A DNA stretch of 64,000 nucleotides, taken from assembly GCF_041320595.1 (NCBI RefSeq), contig NZ_CP166625.1:1375501-1439500 (forward strand), read 5' to 3'. The notes beneath the pieces are model-generated. The model made no database searches and had not been told where the DNA came from. It worked only from the letters and a program-made list of their open reading frames with translations. The first letter of the stretch is position 1, and the number at the start of each line of letters is the position of its first letter. This DNA comes from Pleomorphomonas sp. PLEO (GTDB lineage: Bacteria; Pseudomonadota; Alphaproteobacteria; Rhizobiales; Pleomorphomonadaceae). The translations under genes and the position numbers were made by a program. Below are positions 7,105 through 16,351 of the stretch, one piece after another.

Positions 7105-8376
7105 TTGCTTAGGCACATAAATATAATTGGGTTATCCGTGGTTTTTTCGGCCGGTGCATTGATTGGAGCACACGCGGAAACCAAGCCTGTTGGCGCCGAT
7201 ACGTTCAACCTGCTGCACCTAGATTTCGATGCAACTAAACTAACGCGCGAAAACTTCTACGAAATGCTGGCGCCGATCGCCAAGCAGGAGGGCGAGGTCA
7301 ACCTCTACTCCTTCGCCGCCAGCTTCCCCGCCTTCTGGAACGAGGCCGTCATTCCGGGCTTTGAGAAGAAATACGGTGTCCACGTCAATTTTTACGACGT
7401 GAAGGAAGACGTTGCCAAGCAGCAGCTGATCGCCGTTCACGAGGCCGGTCAGGATTCCCCGGCCGACGCCTATTTCGCCCCCGGCCCGACGCCGGCCGAG
7501 ACGCGCAGCACGCCGATCATCGCCAATCTGCCCTTGGCCGACATCCTGCCGGAAGCCACCAAATACGACAGCTATCTGCTGCACAACTCTTTTGGCTTTG
7601 CCCACGGCGGCACGTTCATGCCGTTGCACCGCGACCAGACTGGCCTCGGCTACAATAGCGCTCTCGTCAAGGCCGAAGACGTTCCCACCGACTTCCCCTC
7701 GCTGCTCGCCTATGCCAAGGCCAATCCGAAAAAGGTCGCCGTCACTTCGCCGCTCAAGGGCGGTTCGGGTGAAAACTTCCTCTATAGCCTGGCCCAGACC
7801 ATGCTGACCGGCGATTGCCACGACAAGCTGTCCAGCGATTTCGGTTGGGACGATGACGCGGCCCACGAGTGGGTGGCCAAGAGCGGCTGCTTCAAGCCGG
7901 TGTGGGATTATCTGATCGAACTGACGCCGCTGGTCGAGGTCACCAACGGCAATGCCGACACGCAGAACCTGATCGGCAACAACGCCGCGACGATCGGTAC
8001 GGTCTGGGAAGACTACGCCTATACCTTCGTGCAGGACAAGCAACTGCCGGAAAGCTACCGCATCACGCTGCTGGCCAACGGCCAGAATGGCGGTGGCGAC
8101 GGCATCTTCGTGCCGCGTAACGCCAAGCATGTGGCCGCCGCCTTGCTGCTGATCGACTACGCCATGGGGTATGACCCGCAGCTGTGGAAGATGAAGCACA
8201 TGGCGTCGCGCACGGCCCGCACCGACATCGCCATCACCGACGCGATCGACGCCCACAATGCCCAGTTCCTGGTGCCGGAACCGACCTATCGCAAATACGC
8301 GATCGGCTATCCGACCGTTCCGGTCATGACGGCGATCCGCGACGGTTATGTCGAGCAGGTCCTGTCGAAGTTCTGA
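7105..8376 (+). CDS. ABC transporter substrate-binding protein (iron/polyamine/thiamine-like class)
   Basis: A 423-residue periplasmic binding protein with a signal peptide: hydrophobic residues about 6-20 and a likely cleavage after AHA near residue 24. The start codon is TTG, preceded by AAGGGAGAG at good distance; no ATG fits. The body resembles extracellular solute-binding proteins of the family that includes YnjB and Fe3+/putrescine receptors, with segments such as GEVNLYSFAASFPAFW and TIGTVWEDYAYTF. It is the first gene of a receptor-ATPase-permease-permease operon. The two separate permeases differ from the single fused permease YnjC, so this is not a plain ynjBCD operon. The substrate is unknown. 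Confidence 0.85.
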   Translation: MLRHINIIGLSVVFSAGALIGAHAETKPVGADTFNLLHLDFDATKLTRENFYEMLAPIAKQEGEVNLYSFAASFPAFWNEAVIPGFEKKYGVHVNFYDVKEDVAKQQLIAVHEAGQDSPADAYFAPGPTPAETRSTPIIANLPLADILPEATKYDSYLLHNSFGFAHGGTFMPLHRDQTGLGYNSALVKAEDVPTDFPSLLAYAKANPKKVAVTSPLKGGSGENFLYSLAQTMLTGDCHDKLSSDFGWDDDAAHEWVAKSGCFKPVWDYLIELTPLVEVTNGNADTQNLIGNNAATIGTVWEDYAYTFVQDKQLPESYRITLLANGQNGGGDGIFVPRNAKHVAAALLLIDYAMGYDPQLWKMKHMASRTARTDIAITDAIDAHNAQFLVPEPTYRKYAIGYPTVPVMTAIRDGYVEQVLSKF

Positions 8377-8401
8377 GCATCGCACATAGGGAAAGGTGGG
8401 C

Positions 8402-9433
8402 ATGATGGCGCATCTTGAAGTCCACGGGCTAAGCAAGTCGTTCGGCAAGACCGTCGCGCTTCATCCCACCGATCTCCTCGTCGAGCAGGGGGAGTTCATC
8501 ACCCTGCTCGGCCCCTCGGGCTGCGGCAAGTCGACCTTTTTGCGCATGCTGATGGGCATCACTCTGCCGACACAAGGCGAAATCCGCCTGTCGGGCCGGC
8601 GTATCGACCGCGATCCGCCGGAGCGGCGCGACATTTCCATGGTGTTCCAATCCTACGCGCTGTTTCCGCACCTCACCGTGCTCGGCAATCTCAAGTTCGG
8701 ACTGCGCATGAAGCGCATTGCCCGGCACGAGCAGCAGCAGCGCATCGACCACGCTGTCCGCATCTGCAATCTCGGCGCCTATCTCAACCGCAGCCCGAAA
8801 GAGCTGTCGGGAGGCCAGCAGCAGCGCGTTGCGCTGGCTCGCGCCATCGTCATGCAGCCGGAACTGCTGCTGTTCGACGAACCCCTCTCCAATCTGGATG
8901 CCAAATTGCGGGAGACATTGCGCGAGGAGTTGCTCGATCTGCACCAGCGTATCGGCACCACCAGCCTCTACGTCACCCATGACCAGGACGAGGCGATGGC
9001 CATGTCCGATCGGATCGTCGTCGTCAACGATGGCCGGGTCGTCGAGATCGGAACGCCAACCGAGCTATATCTCTCCCCCAAGACCTTGTTCACCGCCCGC
9101 TTTCTCGGCAACACCTCGATCGTCAGGGCGCAGTCGTCGGGCCATGAGGTTCGCTTGCCATGGGGCCAGGTCATCAGGAGCGACCGCTCGGTCGAAGGCG
9201 ACGTCGACCTGTCGATCCGACCCGAGGATTTTTCCGCCAAGCCGTCCGAACAGGGACCGGCAACGGTGGTCGGCGCTCAGTTTCTCGGGGCGTCCATCCG
9301 CTATCGCCTGGCGGTCGGCGATCATCAGGTGATGGCCAGCGTCTCAGGACGCGACAGCGTGCTCGCCGCCGGCACGCGCGTCGAGCTCCTGCCGTTGGCA
9401 CCGCTGCACGTTCTCGAAAACGGTGGTGCCTGA
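8402..9433 (+). CDS. ABC transporter ATP-binding protein (PotA/FbpC type)
   Basis: A 343-residue importer ATPase with all nucleotide-binding motifs: Walker A GPSGCGKST (about residues 37-45), Q-loop VFQSYALFPHLTV, signature LSGGQQQR, Walker B LLLFDEPLSNLD and H-loop YVTHD. After residue 240 comes a TOBE-type regulatory domain, as in PotA, FbpC and UgpC. Starts at 8396 (GTG), 8402 and 8405 (both ATG) are all in frame; the ATG at 8402 has an AGG-rich stretch about 5 bp upstream. The gene lies 25 bp after the binding protein and 2 bp before the first permease, so it energises this importer. Confidence 0.92.
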   Translation: MMAHLEVHGLSKSFGKTVALHPTDLLVEQGEFITLLGPSGCGKSTFLRMLMGITLPTQGEIRLSGRRIDRDPPERRDISMVFQSYALFPHLTVLGNLKFGLRMKRIARHEQQQRIDHAVRICNLGAYLNRSPKELSGGQQQRVALARAIVMQPELLLFDEPLSNLDAKLRETLREELLDLHQRIGTTSLYVTHDQDEAMAMSDRIVVVNDGRVVEIGTPTELYLSPKTLFTARFLGNTSIVRAQSSGHEVRLPWGQVIRSDRSVEGDVDLSIRPEDFSAKPSEQGPATVVGAQFLGASIRYRLAVGDHQVMASVSGRDSVLAAGTRVELLPLAPLHVLENGGA

Positions 9434-9435
9434 TC

Positions 9436-10290
9436 GTGATCAAGGACAGACTTACCCTGCCGATCCTGCTCCTGCCGGGCGTAGGCTTTCTGCTGTTGAT
9501 GTTCGGGTTGCCGCTGGTCACGGCCTTCCTTGGCTCGTTCGGAATTGGCATATCCGGGCCGAAAGGTGGATTTTCGCTGGCCGCCTATCACAAGATCTTC
9601 CACGATTCCCGCTATGTCGAGGGGCTGAGCACGACGCTTTATTACGGTCTTGCCCCGATCGTAGTCGATCTTCTGGTGTCCATTCCCCTGTCGCTGGCGC
9701 TGAGCCGTAGCTTCATCGGCCGCAAGCTTTTCAATGGCCTCTACAAGATCCCACTGGCCATCCCCAGCATCGTCATCGCCTTTGCCACGCTGACACTGTT
9801 CGAGCAGGGCGGCTTTCTGAGCCGCCTGCTGGTCCATGTCGGCCTCGATCTGCCGCGACTGGTCCGTGATCCCTGGGGCGTCGGCGTCATCACCGCCATC
9901 GCCTGGAAGGACATTCCCTTCATGACGCTGATCATCACCGGCAGCTTCGCGGCGGTGCCGACCGAGCTGATCCATGCCGCCCGGGCGCTTGGCGCCTCGC
10001 GGCTCAGGGCCTTCGTACTGGTCATGCTGCCGCTCGCCATGCCCGGCATCACCGCCGCCATCTTGCTGGCCTTCATACGCTCGATCGGCTCCTTCGTGCT
10101 GCCGGATGTGCTCGCCGCGTCGTTCCCGCTGCCGCTGTCCGTACTGATGTACCAGGCGTTCCGCGAATCGAACTGGCCGCTGGTCTATGCGATCGGCTCG
10201 GTGCTGATGGCCGCCTCGCTGATGGTGCTGATCGCCTACTACCTGCTGACCGATCGGCTTGCCGCCGGTCGGGCCACGGCCCGGAGTTGA
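9436..10290 (+). CDS. ABC transporter permease, first subunit
   Basis: A 284-residue inner-membrane permease with about six hydrophobic segments. The cytoplasmic EAA loop that contacts the ATPase is HAARALGASRLRAFVLVMLP, about residues 180-199, with the conserved Ala-x-x-Leu-Gly-Ala core. The start is a GTG at 9436, three bases after the ATPase stop; an open frame upstream merely runs through the ATPase gene. It belongs to the PotB/FbpB type and pairs with the following gene, whose start overlaps its stop by 1 bp. Confidence 0.9.
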   Translation: MIKDRLTLPILLLPGVGFLLLMFGLPLVTAFLGSFGIGISGPKGGFSLAAYHKIFHDSRYVEGLSTTLYYGLAPIVVDLLVSIPLSLALSRSFIGRKLFNGLYKIPLAIPSIVIAFATLTLFEQGGFLSRLLVHVGLDLPRLVRDPWGVGVITAIAWKDIPFMTLIITGSFAAVPTELIHAARALGASRLRAFVLVMLPLAMPGITAAILLAFIRSIGSFVLPDVLAASFPLPLSVLMYQAFRESNWPLVYAIGSVLMAASLMVLIAYYLLTDRLAAGRATARS

Positions 10291-11162
10291 TGACGATGGC
10301 CTCCATCTCCATGCCGGCAAGGCCCGATGCCCAGCGACGCATCACGTTCACGCCCGAGGATGCGCCCTGGCTGGCCGGGGGGCTCTACGCGGCGCTGACC
10401 GTGGTTGTCGGTCTGCCGCTGGCCATGATCGTGCTCTGGTCGTTCGCCGACGGCTGGTTCCCGCCCGACCTGTTGCCGCAGGCCTATACCCTCGACCACT
10501 GGCGCCAGATCACCGCCGACCGTGGGCTCGCCGAAGCGGCGCTGCGCTCCCTGGCCATTTCGGCGATGGTGACGACACTGAGTTCGATCATCGCCCTGCC
10601 GACCGCCTGGGCCTTGGCTCGCTTTCCCTTTCGCATGAAGCGGGCCGTCGAGCTGTTCATCTTGGCGCCGCTGATCGTGCCGGGGCTGGTCGTCGCCGTT
10701 GGCATCGGCCAGCTGTTCCTGCGTCTTGGCCTCTCCTACACCGTGACCGGTGTCGTCCTGGTTCAGCTTGTCGGTACGCTGCCGCTGATGATCCGCCTGC
10801 TCAGCGCCTCGCTGGAGACCATTCCCGAAGACCTCATCCTCGCCGCCCGATCACTCGGCGCGTCGCCGTTGCGCGCCACGGTGGCGCTCATTCTGCCGCT
10901 GTCGATCCCGACCCTGCTGGCCGGTGGCTTGCTGACTTTCGTCGACAGCTTCCAGGAATTCGATATGACCTTCATCGTCGGCGCGCCATTGGTCGAAACG
11001 CTGCCGGTGCGACTGTTCTTCTATCTGGATGGATCGGGGATCCGCTTCACCAGCGCCGCCGTCGTCAGTCTGATTCTGGCCTTCCCGGTGTTGGTGGTGT
11101 TTGTTCTGGCCGGCCGCATCATGCGCGACGATGTGATGGCGTCGGGGATGGGCAAGCTTTAG
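10290..11162 (+). CDS. ABC transporter permease, second subunit
   Basis: This 290-residue protein is the second inner-membrane permease of the importer (PotC type). It has six hydrophobic segments from about residue 28 and an EAA loop LAARSLGASPLRATVALILP in the second half. The ATG at 10290 shares its A with the stop of the preceding permease gene (TGATG), pointing to translational coupling; a TTG one codon earlier is also in frame. The operon ends here and faces the convergent quinone-reductase gene. Substrate as for the binding protein: unknown. Confidence 0.9.
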   Translation: MTMASISMPARPDAQRRITFTPEDAPWLAGGLYAALTVVVGLPLAMIVLWSFADGWFPPDLLPQAYTLDHWRQITADRGLAEAALRSLAISAMVTTLSSIIALPTAWALARFPFRMKRAVELFILAPLIVPGLVVAVGIGQLFLRLGLSYTVTGVVLVQLVGTLPLMIRLLSASLETIPEDLILAARSLGASPLRATVALILPLSIPTLLAGGLLTFVDSFQEFDMTFIVGAPLVETLPVRLFFYLDGSGIRFTSAAVVSLILAFPVLVVFVLAGRIMRDDVMASGMGKL

Positions 11163-11200
11163 GATTTTCTTGGCGCTGGCGCCGTGGCAAGGCCGTGGCG

Positions 11201-11803
11201 TCAGGTGTGGGCGATCGGCCAGCGGTCGAGGACGGCGGCGACCCGGCCTTCGAAGCGCGCCACCCGCTCGGTCGACGGATTTTCGGCCGAGTGGAGCGAC
11301 AGCATGTTGAAGCGGGCGCCACGGGCGCAGGCGCCGAGAATGGCGATCCTCAGGATGCGCCGCACCGGCTGCCACAGCACCAGCGTGTCGATCCACCAGG
11401 GCGAGCCGAGGCTGGTGACCGCCAGCACGTGGCGGAGTTTGAGGCGCGGCTTGATCGGCCCGAAATTGCTGGAATGATCGAAGGCGATGCCGGGCGACCA
11501 GACGCGGTCGAACCAGCCCTTCAGGATGGCCGGAAAGCCGTACCACCAGGTGGGAAACACCAGCACCAGCGCCTCGGCCTCGGTGAGCCGCGCCGCCTCG
11601 CCGGCGATGGCCGAGGCATCGAATTGGGCGGCATAGTAGCCGCGGCGCTCGGTTTCGGTCAGCGCCGCGTCAAAGCCGTCGCCGTAGAGATCCTCGATCG
11701 TCACCTGATGGCCGGCCGCCTCGAGCCGCTTGGCGGCAAAACCGGCCAGCGATCGGCAGAGGCTGTCCGGCAGGGGATGGGCGATGACGACGAGGCATTG
11801 CAT
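11201..11803 (-). CDS. NAD(P)H:quinone oxidoreductase, flavodoxin-2 fold
   Basis: The 200-residue protein matches the flavodoxin_2 family (NQO1, MdaB, KefF), soluble FAD/FMN enzymes that reduce quinones by two electrons. It begins with the phosphate-binding strand CLVVIAHPLPDSLC and has the FPTWWYGFPAILKGWFDRV motif around residues 83-101 that covers the isoalloxazine ring. The ATG at 11803 was preferred over an in-frame upstream ATG since the first strand starts at once. A nearly identical N-terminal fragment lies at 16352-16396, so the genome once had a second, related copy. Confidence 0.88.
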   Translation of the reverse strand: MQCLVVIAHPLPDSLCRSLAGFAAKRLEAAGHQVTIEDLYGDGFDAALTETERRGYYAAQFDASAIAGEAARLTEAEALVLVFPTWWYGFPAILKGWFDRVWSPGIAFDHSSNFGPIKPRLKLRHVLAVTSLGSPWWIDTLVLWQPVRRILRIAILGACARGARFNMLSLHSAENPSTERVARFEGRVAAVLDRWPIAHT

Positions 11804-12080
11804 GGAATAGGCCCGGAACATGGAAAGACGCGCGAACTTGGCACGTCCCGGCCGCTACGCCTACCCGTTTTCAGACGAAATGATCGGGTGGTGGATGCAA
11901 TACTGCCGGTCGGACTGGCTCGATCCTCCGATAGCTCGCTCTTTCCTGTTCCAACGCAATAACGGCGCGAACCCACGTCGAACTGCGCAGGAAAAGCGTT
12001 TGAAAGATTGCTTAGTTTCAATACCTAATCGAATTGGCTTTGCGGCTTTCCTGCTTAACCGCAAGCAAATATTTACTCGG

Positions 12081-13493
12081 ATGGATGACTATTCCCGCAT
12101 TGAAATTCAATGGATGGTGCTGCCAATGTCTCCTCTGTCTGAAGCTGGTAAAGCTCGCATCGGTCTCTATCTTCTGGACGGAGTCGGTGATGAGGACAGG
12201 GCTGCGTTGGCTGTCATCGTCAAGTCGATCATCGATGAGGCGCTGGTCTTCAACCTCAGCTGGGCCCCCACCAAGGCCACGGCATTCCGCGCCGCCTTCG
12301 AGGCGCATGGCGCGGCGCTGACCGCCAAGGCCCGGCAGTATACGCTGCGGTTGTTCGACGCTCCGCTCGACGGCACGTTCGAAAGCGACAGCCTGGAGCG
12401 GGTCAAGTTCGAACGGTCGTGCGGCTTCGATTTCCGCTATCGCGTCGCGCTGAAGAGCGTGCTGATGAGCCGGGGAATCGCCGCGATCGGCAAGCGGTTC
12501 CGCTGGAACGGTCTCAAGGTGGCGCGCCTGTCAGACGTCTATACGCGCCTGCTGCAGCTCGACATGGCGATGGCCTTGGCCTTGCACGCCCAGCTCGATA
12601 GCGAGGCGGCCAAGAGCACGGCAACGCATTCGAGCGAGGTTCTGGCAAACTTCGGTTCGACCATCGACAAGTTGCGCAATTCCATCAGCACTGTCGCCAA
12701 GGATCTCGGGTCCACAACCGAGTCACTGCAGACGCTTTCCGGCCGTGTGTCGAGCGATGTGACGAGTGCGACCCGGTCCTCGGAAGGAACGGGCCATTCG
12801 ATCAGCGCAACGGCGGCCGCGACCGAGGAGCTGTCCGCCTCAACGTTCGAAATCGGCAATCAGGCGCGCGACAGTGCCAGTCTGGCCGCCAAGGCGGTGA
12901 CCGAGACGATGGCGAGCCGGGAAGCCATCCTGTCGCTGGAAGAGACGGTCGAGCGGATTGGTTCCTTCGTCGGCCTGATCACCAACATCGCGTCGCAGAC
13001 CAATCTTCTGGCGCTCAACGCCACCATCGAAGCGGCGCGTGCCGGTGAGGCTGGCAAGGGCTTTGCCGTCGTGGCATCCGAGGTGAAGCAGCTTGCTTCC
13101 CAGACCGCCAATGCGACGGACGAGATCGGCAAGCAGATCGGCCTCATCCAGGAAGCCACCCGGCGCTCGGCCGCCGTGACCGAGGAAACCGCCAAGGTGG
13201 TGGCGGCTATTTCCGAGAAATCGCAGATGGTGTCCGACGCGGTGGGAGCGCAATCGAGCGCCACCAAGGAGATCGCCGAGGCCACCAACAGCGCCGTTCG
13301 ACATTCCGGCACGATGACCGATGTCCTGCGCGCCATCGAAGCGACGATGAACGAAACCCGCGTCATGGCCGATCGCGTCCGGTCGATCTCCGGCATGTTG
13401 ACGGACCACACGGGCGATCTCGACCGAGCGGCCGAGGAGATCATGGGCGTCACGCGCGATATCGGCAAGGTTCGCGAACTCAAGCTGCGCTGA
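12081..13493 (+). CDS. Soluble methyl-accepting chemotaxis protein with globin-like N-terminal domain
   Basis: A 470-residue chemoreceptor without membrane segments. Residues about 190-470 are the MCP signalling domain with a conserved tip, [20 protein letters not shown], that contacts CheA/CheW. Residues about 20-175 resemble the globin-coupled sensor domain of HemAT and protoglobins in length, helical pattern and the position of a Q-Y-x-x-R-L-F segment. At residue 86 there is Gln where HemAT has the proximal haem histidine, and the following IG-x-x-H motif is also degenerate, so it may not bind haem. The frame is open to 11820, but the upstream part has lower G+C and no coding character; the ATG at 12081 is the likely start. 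Confidence 0.82.
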   Translation: MDDYSRIEIQWMVLPMSPLSEAGKARIGLYLLDGVGDEDRAALAVIVKSIIDEALVFNLSWAPTKATAFRAAFEAHGAALTAKARQYTLRLFDAPLDGTFESDSLERVKFERSCGFDFRYRVALKSVLMSRGIAAIGKRFRWNGLKVARLSDVYTRLLQLDMAMALALHAQLDSEAAKSTATHSSEVLANFGSTIDKLRNSISTVAKDLGSTTESLQTLSGRVSSDVTSATRSSEGTGHSISATAAATEELSASTFEIGNQARDSASLAAKAVTETMASREAILSLEETVERIGSFVGLITNIASQTNLLALNATIEAARAGEAGKGFAVVASEVKQLASQTANATDEIGKQIGLIQEATRRSAAVTEETAKVVAAISEKSQMVSDAVGAQSSATKEIAEATNSAVRHSGTMTDVLRAIEATMNETRVMADRVRSISGMLTDHTGDLDRAAEEIMGVTRDIGKVRELKLR

Positions 13494-13526
13494 TCCGACG
13501 GCGCCGAGGGCCAGCCGCCGGAAACG

Positions 13527-14030
13527 TCAGTCCGGATGGCCTGGCCTTTGTCGCAGCCGTTCCAGATAGCTCTTCAGCAAGTCATTGAGCGCCGCTCTCT
13601 CCGGCTCCGCCAGCATGGACACCAGCCTGTGCTGGTTCTCGACATGCGCGGTCACGGCCTCATCGATCAGGGCGAAGCCCTTGTCGGTCAGCGACACGAT
13701 CATGCCGCGCCGGTCGTCAGGGTTCTGCTGGCGCTCGACAAGTCCCGCCTTGGCGAGCTGATCGATCCGGTTGGTCATGGTGCCGGAGCTGATCATCATC
13801 TGCTCCATCAGTTCCCCCGGCGACAATGCATGCGGTGGGCCGGCGCGCCTGAGCGTGGCGAGAACGTCGAAGCCGGAGCTGTTTAGGCCGAAGCGGGCAA
13901 AAACCTCTTCCTGCCGGCGCGACAACACCTCCCGCAGCCGCCCCAGCCGCCCGATGAGCGCCATGGGGCCGACATCGAGGTCGGGGCGCTCGCGGTTCCA
14001 CTGGGCAATGATTTCGTCGACGCCATCCAT
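13527..14030 (-). CDS. MarR-family transcriptional regulator
   Basis: A 167-residue winged-helix protein. The recognition region LSPGELMEQMMISSGTMTNR is followed by a wing with the MarR Asp-Asp-Arg-Arg (NPDDRRGMIVSLT). Residues up to about 45 (GRLREVLSRRQEEVFARFGL) belong to the dimerisation helices. ATG at 14030 and an in-frame TTG at 14036 are both possible starts. It is divergent from an EamA-type exporter gene with two near-identical palindromes between them, so it very probably controls that gene and itself. Confidence 0.92.
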   Translation of the reverse strand: MDGVDEIIAQWNRERPDLDVGPMALIGRLGRLREVLSRRQEEVFARFGLNSSGFDVLATLRRAGPPHALSPGELMEQMMISSGTMTNRIDQLAKAGLVERQQNPDDRRGMIVSLTDKGFALIDEAVTAHVENQHRLVSMLAEPERAALNDLLKSYLERLRQRPGHPD

Positions 14031-14053
14031 GGGCAATGTGTCACCATAGAATT

Positions 14054-14096
14054 ATCTTGACGTCAAGATTTGTCCATTTATCTTGACGTCGAGATA
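14054..14096. promoter_or_regulatory. Twin palindromic operators between marR and eamA
   Basis: A perfect 16-bp palindrome ATCTTGACGTCAAGAT lies at 14054-14069. A second copy with one mismatch, ATCTTGACGTCGAGAT, lies at 14080-14095 within an 18-bp TATCTTGACGTCGAGATA. The centres are 26 bp apart. Repeated TATCTTGACGTCAAGATA-type boxes are known for OhrR/MarR relatives. The second copy ends 13 bp before the eamA start, a position suited to repression. Confidence 0.75.
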
Positions 14097-14109
14097 AATG
14101 GAGTGACCC

Positions 14110-14964
14110 ATGCACCGGCTGTCCGACATCGCCCTCACGGCTCTGGCCCCCCTGATCTGGGGCAGCACCTATATCGTGACCGTGACCTTCCTGCCGGGGC
14201 TGGATCCACTGCTGGTGTCCTTCCTCCGGGCCATGCCGGCCGGGTTGCTCCTGCTGCTGTTCACCCGGCAACTACCGACGGGGATCTGGTGGCTGCGCAT
14301 CTTCCTGCTGGGTGCGCTCAATTTTTCCTTCTTCTGGTGGATGTTGTTCACGGCCGCCTATCGCTTGCCGGGCGGTGTGGCCGCCACGGTGGGGGCGATC
14401 CAGCCGCTGATCATCGTCTTCCTGGCGCGGTCTCTGGTGGGGACGCCGATCAAACCCCTGGCGATCATCGCGGCGATCGGCGGCGCGTTGGGCGTCGGCC
14501 TGTTGATCCTGAAGCCGAGCGCGGCGCTCGATCTGACGGGCATTGGGGCGGGCCTGCTGGGCGCTCTGTCGATGGCCTTCGGCACCGTGCTGACGCGGCG
14601 CTGGCAACCGCCGGTGCCGCTGCTCACCTTCACCGCTTGGCAGCTGACGGCTGGCGGCATCCTATTATTGCCCGCCCTGTTTCTGAACCTGCCGGCACTG
14701 TCAGGCTTCACGGCGCATAACCTGATCGGGGTGGCCTATCTCAGCCTGATCGGCGCCGGCTTCACCTACATCGTCTGGTTCCGTGGCATCGCCCGTCTCA
14801 ATCCCAATCTCGTGGCGCAGCTCGGCTTTCTCAGTCCGGTGACAGCCGTGGCGCTCGGCTTGCTGTTCAAAGGCGAGACCCTGTCGGCCCTGCAATGGCT
14901 GGGCATCGCCCTGATCTTCGGCAGTATCGTGTTGGGGCAAAGGGGGCTGCGGCGGGGGAAATAG
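14110..14964 (+). CDS. EamA/DMT-family transporter
   Basis: This 284-residue inner-membrane protein has about ten hydrophobic helices arranged as two EamA repeats. The first repeat starts with the typical PLIWGSTYIV, and the second includes SLIGAGFTYIVWFRGIARL followed by a helix-loop-helix with LSPVTAVALGLLFKGE. The family exports amino acids, metabolites or drugs such as paraquat. A GGAG sits about 6 bp upstream of the ATG. Its only clue to function is control by the divergent MarR protein, which suggests induction by a toxic or aromatic compound. Confidence 0.9.
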   Translation: MHRLSDIALTALAPLIWGSTYIVTVTFLPGLDPLLVSFLRAMPAGLLLLLFTRQLPTGIWWLRIFLLGALNFSFFWWMLFTAAYRLPGGVAATVGAIQPLIIVFLARSLVGTPIKPLAIIAAIGGALGVGLLILKPSAALDLTGIGAGLLGALSMAFGTVLTRRWQPPVPLLTFTAWQLTAGGILLLPALFLNLPALSGFTAHNLIGVAYLSLIGAGFTYIVWFRGIARLNPNLVAQLGFLSPVTAVALGLLFKGETLSALQWLGIALIFGSIVLGQRGLRRGK

Positions 14965-15063
14965 GAAGCGCGTCTTCGCGTGGGCGGTTTGCGGTCGATT
15001 GCCTTGTCGGTTATGCCGCCAAAGGGCAACTTGATTGATGTGCTGCCGAAAAGTGAGAGCGAT

Positions 15064-16349
15064 ATGCAAGACGTGATGCGGTCCGGCGCCAACAAGGTCG
15101 CCTTGAGAATTCTGCCGCTGCTCTGTCTTGGCTATGTGATTGCCTACCTCGATCGCATCAACGTCAGCTTTGCCGCCCTTCAGCTGAATGAAGATCTCAA
15201 CTTGTCGCCGGCCGCCTATGGTCTGGGCGCAGGGCTGTTCTTTGCCGGCTATGTCGTGTTCGAGGTGCCGAGCAACCTCATCTTGCGGCGTGTCGGCGCG
15301 AGGCTGTGGATCTCGCGCATCATGATCAGTTGGGGCCTCATCTCGGTCCTGATGGCCTTCGTCCACAGCGAGGCGACATTCTACCTGTGCCGCTTTCTGC
15401 TGGGCGTCGCGGAGGCGGGCTTCTTGCCCGGCGTCATTCTCTACGTGAACCAGTGGCTCCCTCCGCAAGACCGCGCCCGGGCGCTGTCCGTGCTGGCTGC
15501 CTCGACGGCGGTGGCCGGGCTGGTCGGCAGCCCGCTGTCGATGTCGCTCCTCGGGTTGGACAGCACATGGGGATTGCGCGGCTGGCAGTGGCTGTTCGTC
15601 CTCGAAGGGATTCCGGCGGTCGTCCTCGGCGTGGTGGTGCTCTTTATGCTGCCGAATACGCCCATGGAGGTGAATTGGCTGACCCAGAGGGAAAAGTCGG
15701 CCCTCCAATCTGCGCTGGGCAGGGAAACCGGCCATCTGGAACGTCACCAGTTTCATCTGATGGGACGCAGCCTGTTCGGAAAGGTCGGTCTCCTGGGTAT
15801 CGTCTATTTCTGCATGGTGCTGGGCATGTACGGCGTGGCTCTCTGGATGCCGCAGATCCTGCGGAAGACCCTCGACGGCACGAACCTGTCGCTGCTCGGT
15901 TGGTTCAACGCCATACCTTTCCTCGCCGCGATCGTGGGCATGCTGGCGTTTGGCTGGAGTTCCGACCGCTTTGGCGAGCGCAAGCTGCATGTGGTCGGTG
16001 CGCTCATCCTGGCGTCCGCTGGCTGTGTTCTCGCCGGCAAGGCGACCGGCCTCGTTGAATGCCTCGTCGCGTTGTCGCTGGCGTTGATCGGGCTCTGGTC
16101 GGTCATCGTACCCTTCTGGGCCTTCACGACGCGCGTATGGGCGGCCTGGCCGCCGCCGTCGGCGTGGCGCTGATCAACTCGATCGGCAATATGGGCGGCT
16201 TTTTCGGGCCGTACATCATGGGATGGCTGAAGAGCACGACTGCCGACTATCGGGTTGGACTTGACGTGCTGGCGCTAGTCCTGGTCGTCGGCGCGGGGGC
16301 AATGGTTCTCGTGCGCGCTGATAAAACGGCGGAGATGGTCGCCCACTGA
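15064..16349 (+). pseudogene. MFS transporter (ACS/anion:cation symporter type), frameshifted
   Basis: The product resembles the ACS family of major facilitators (tartrate, glucarate, phthalate transporters), with CLGYVIAYLDRINVSFAALQ at the start and RFLLGVAEAGFLPGVILY in the middle. The first frame stops at 16173 after SVIVPFWAFTTRV, whereas the next expected segment, GGLAAAVGVALINSIGNMGG, continues in the -1 frame to 16349. A single-base deletion near 16130-16145 explains this. Either the gene is inactivated late (before helix 11) or the base was lost in sequencing. The ATG at 15064 has GAGAG upstream; earlier starts at 14980 (GTG) and 15013 are in frame. It follows eamA on the same strand by about 100 bp. 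Confidence 0.8.
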
Positions 16350-16351
16350 GA

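Noticed and set aside
11820-12080. N-terminal extension of the soluble chemoreceptor by 87 residues.
   Set aside because: Lower G+C and no similarity to the family; probably the promoter region of the gene.
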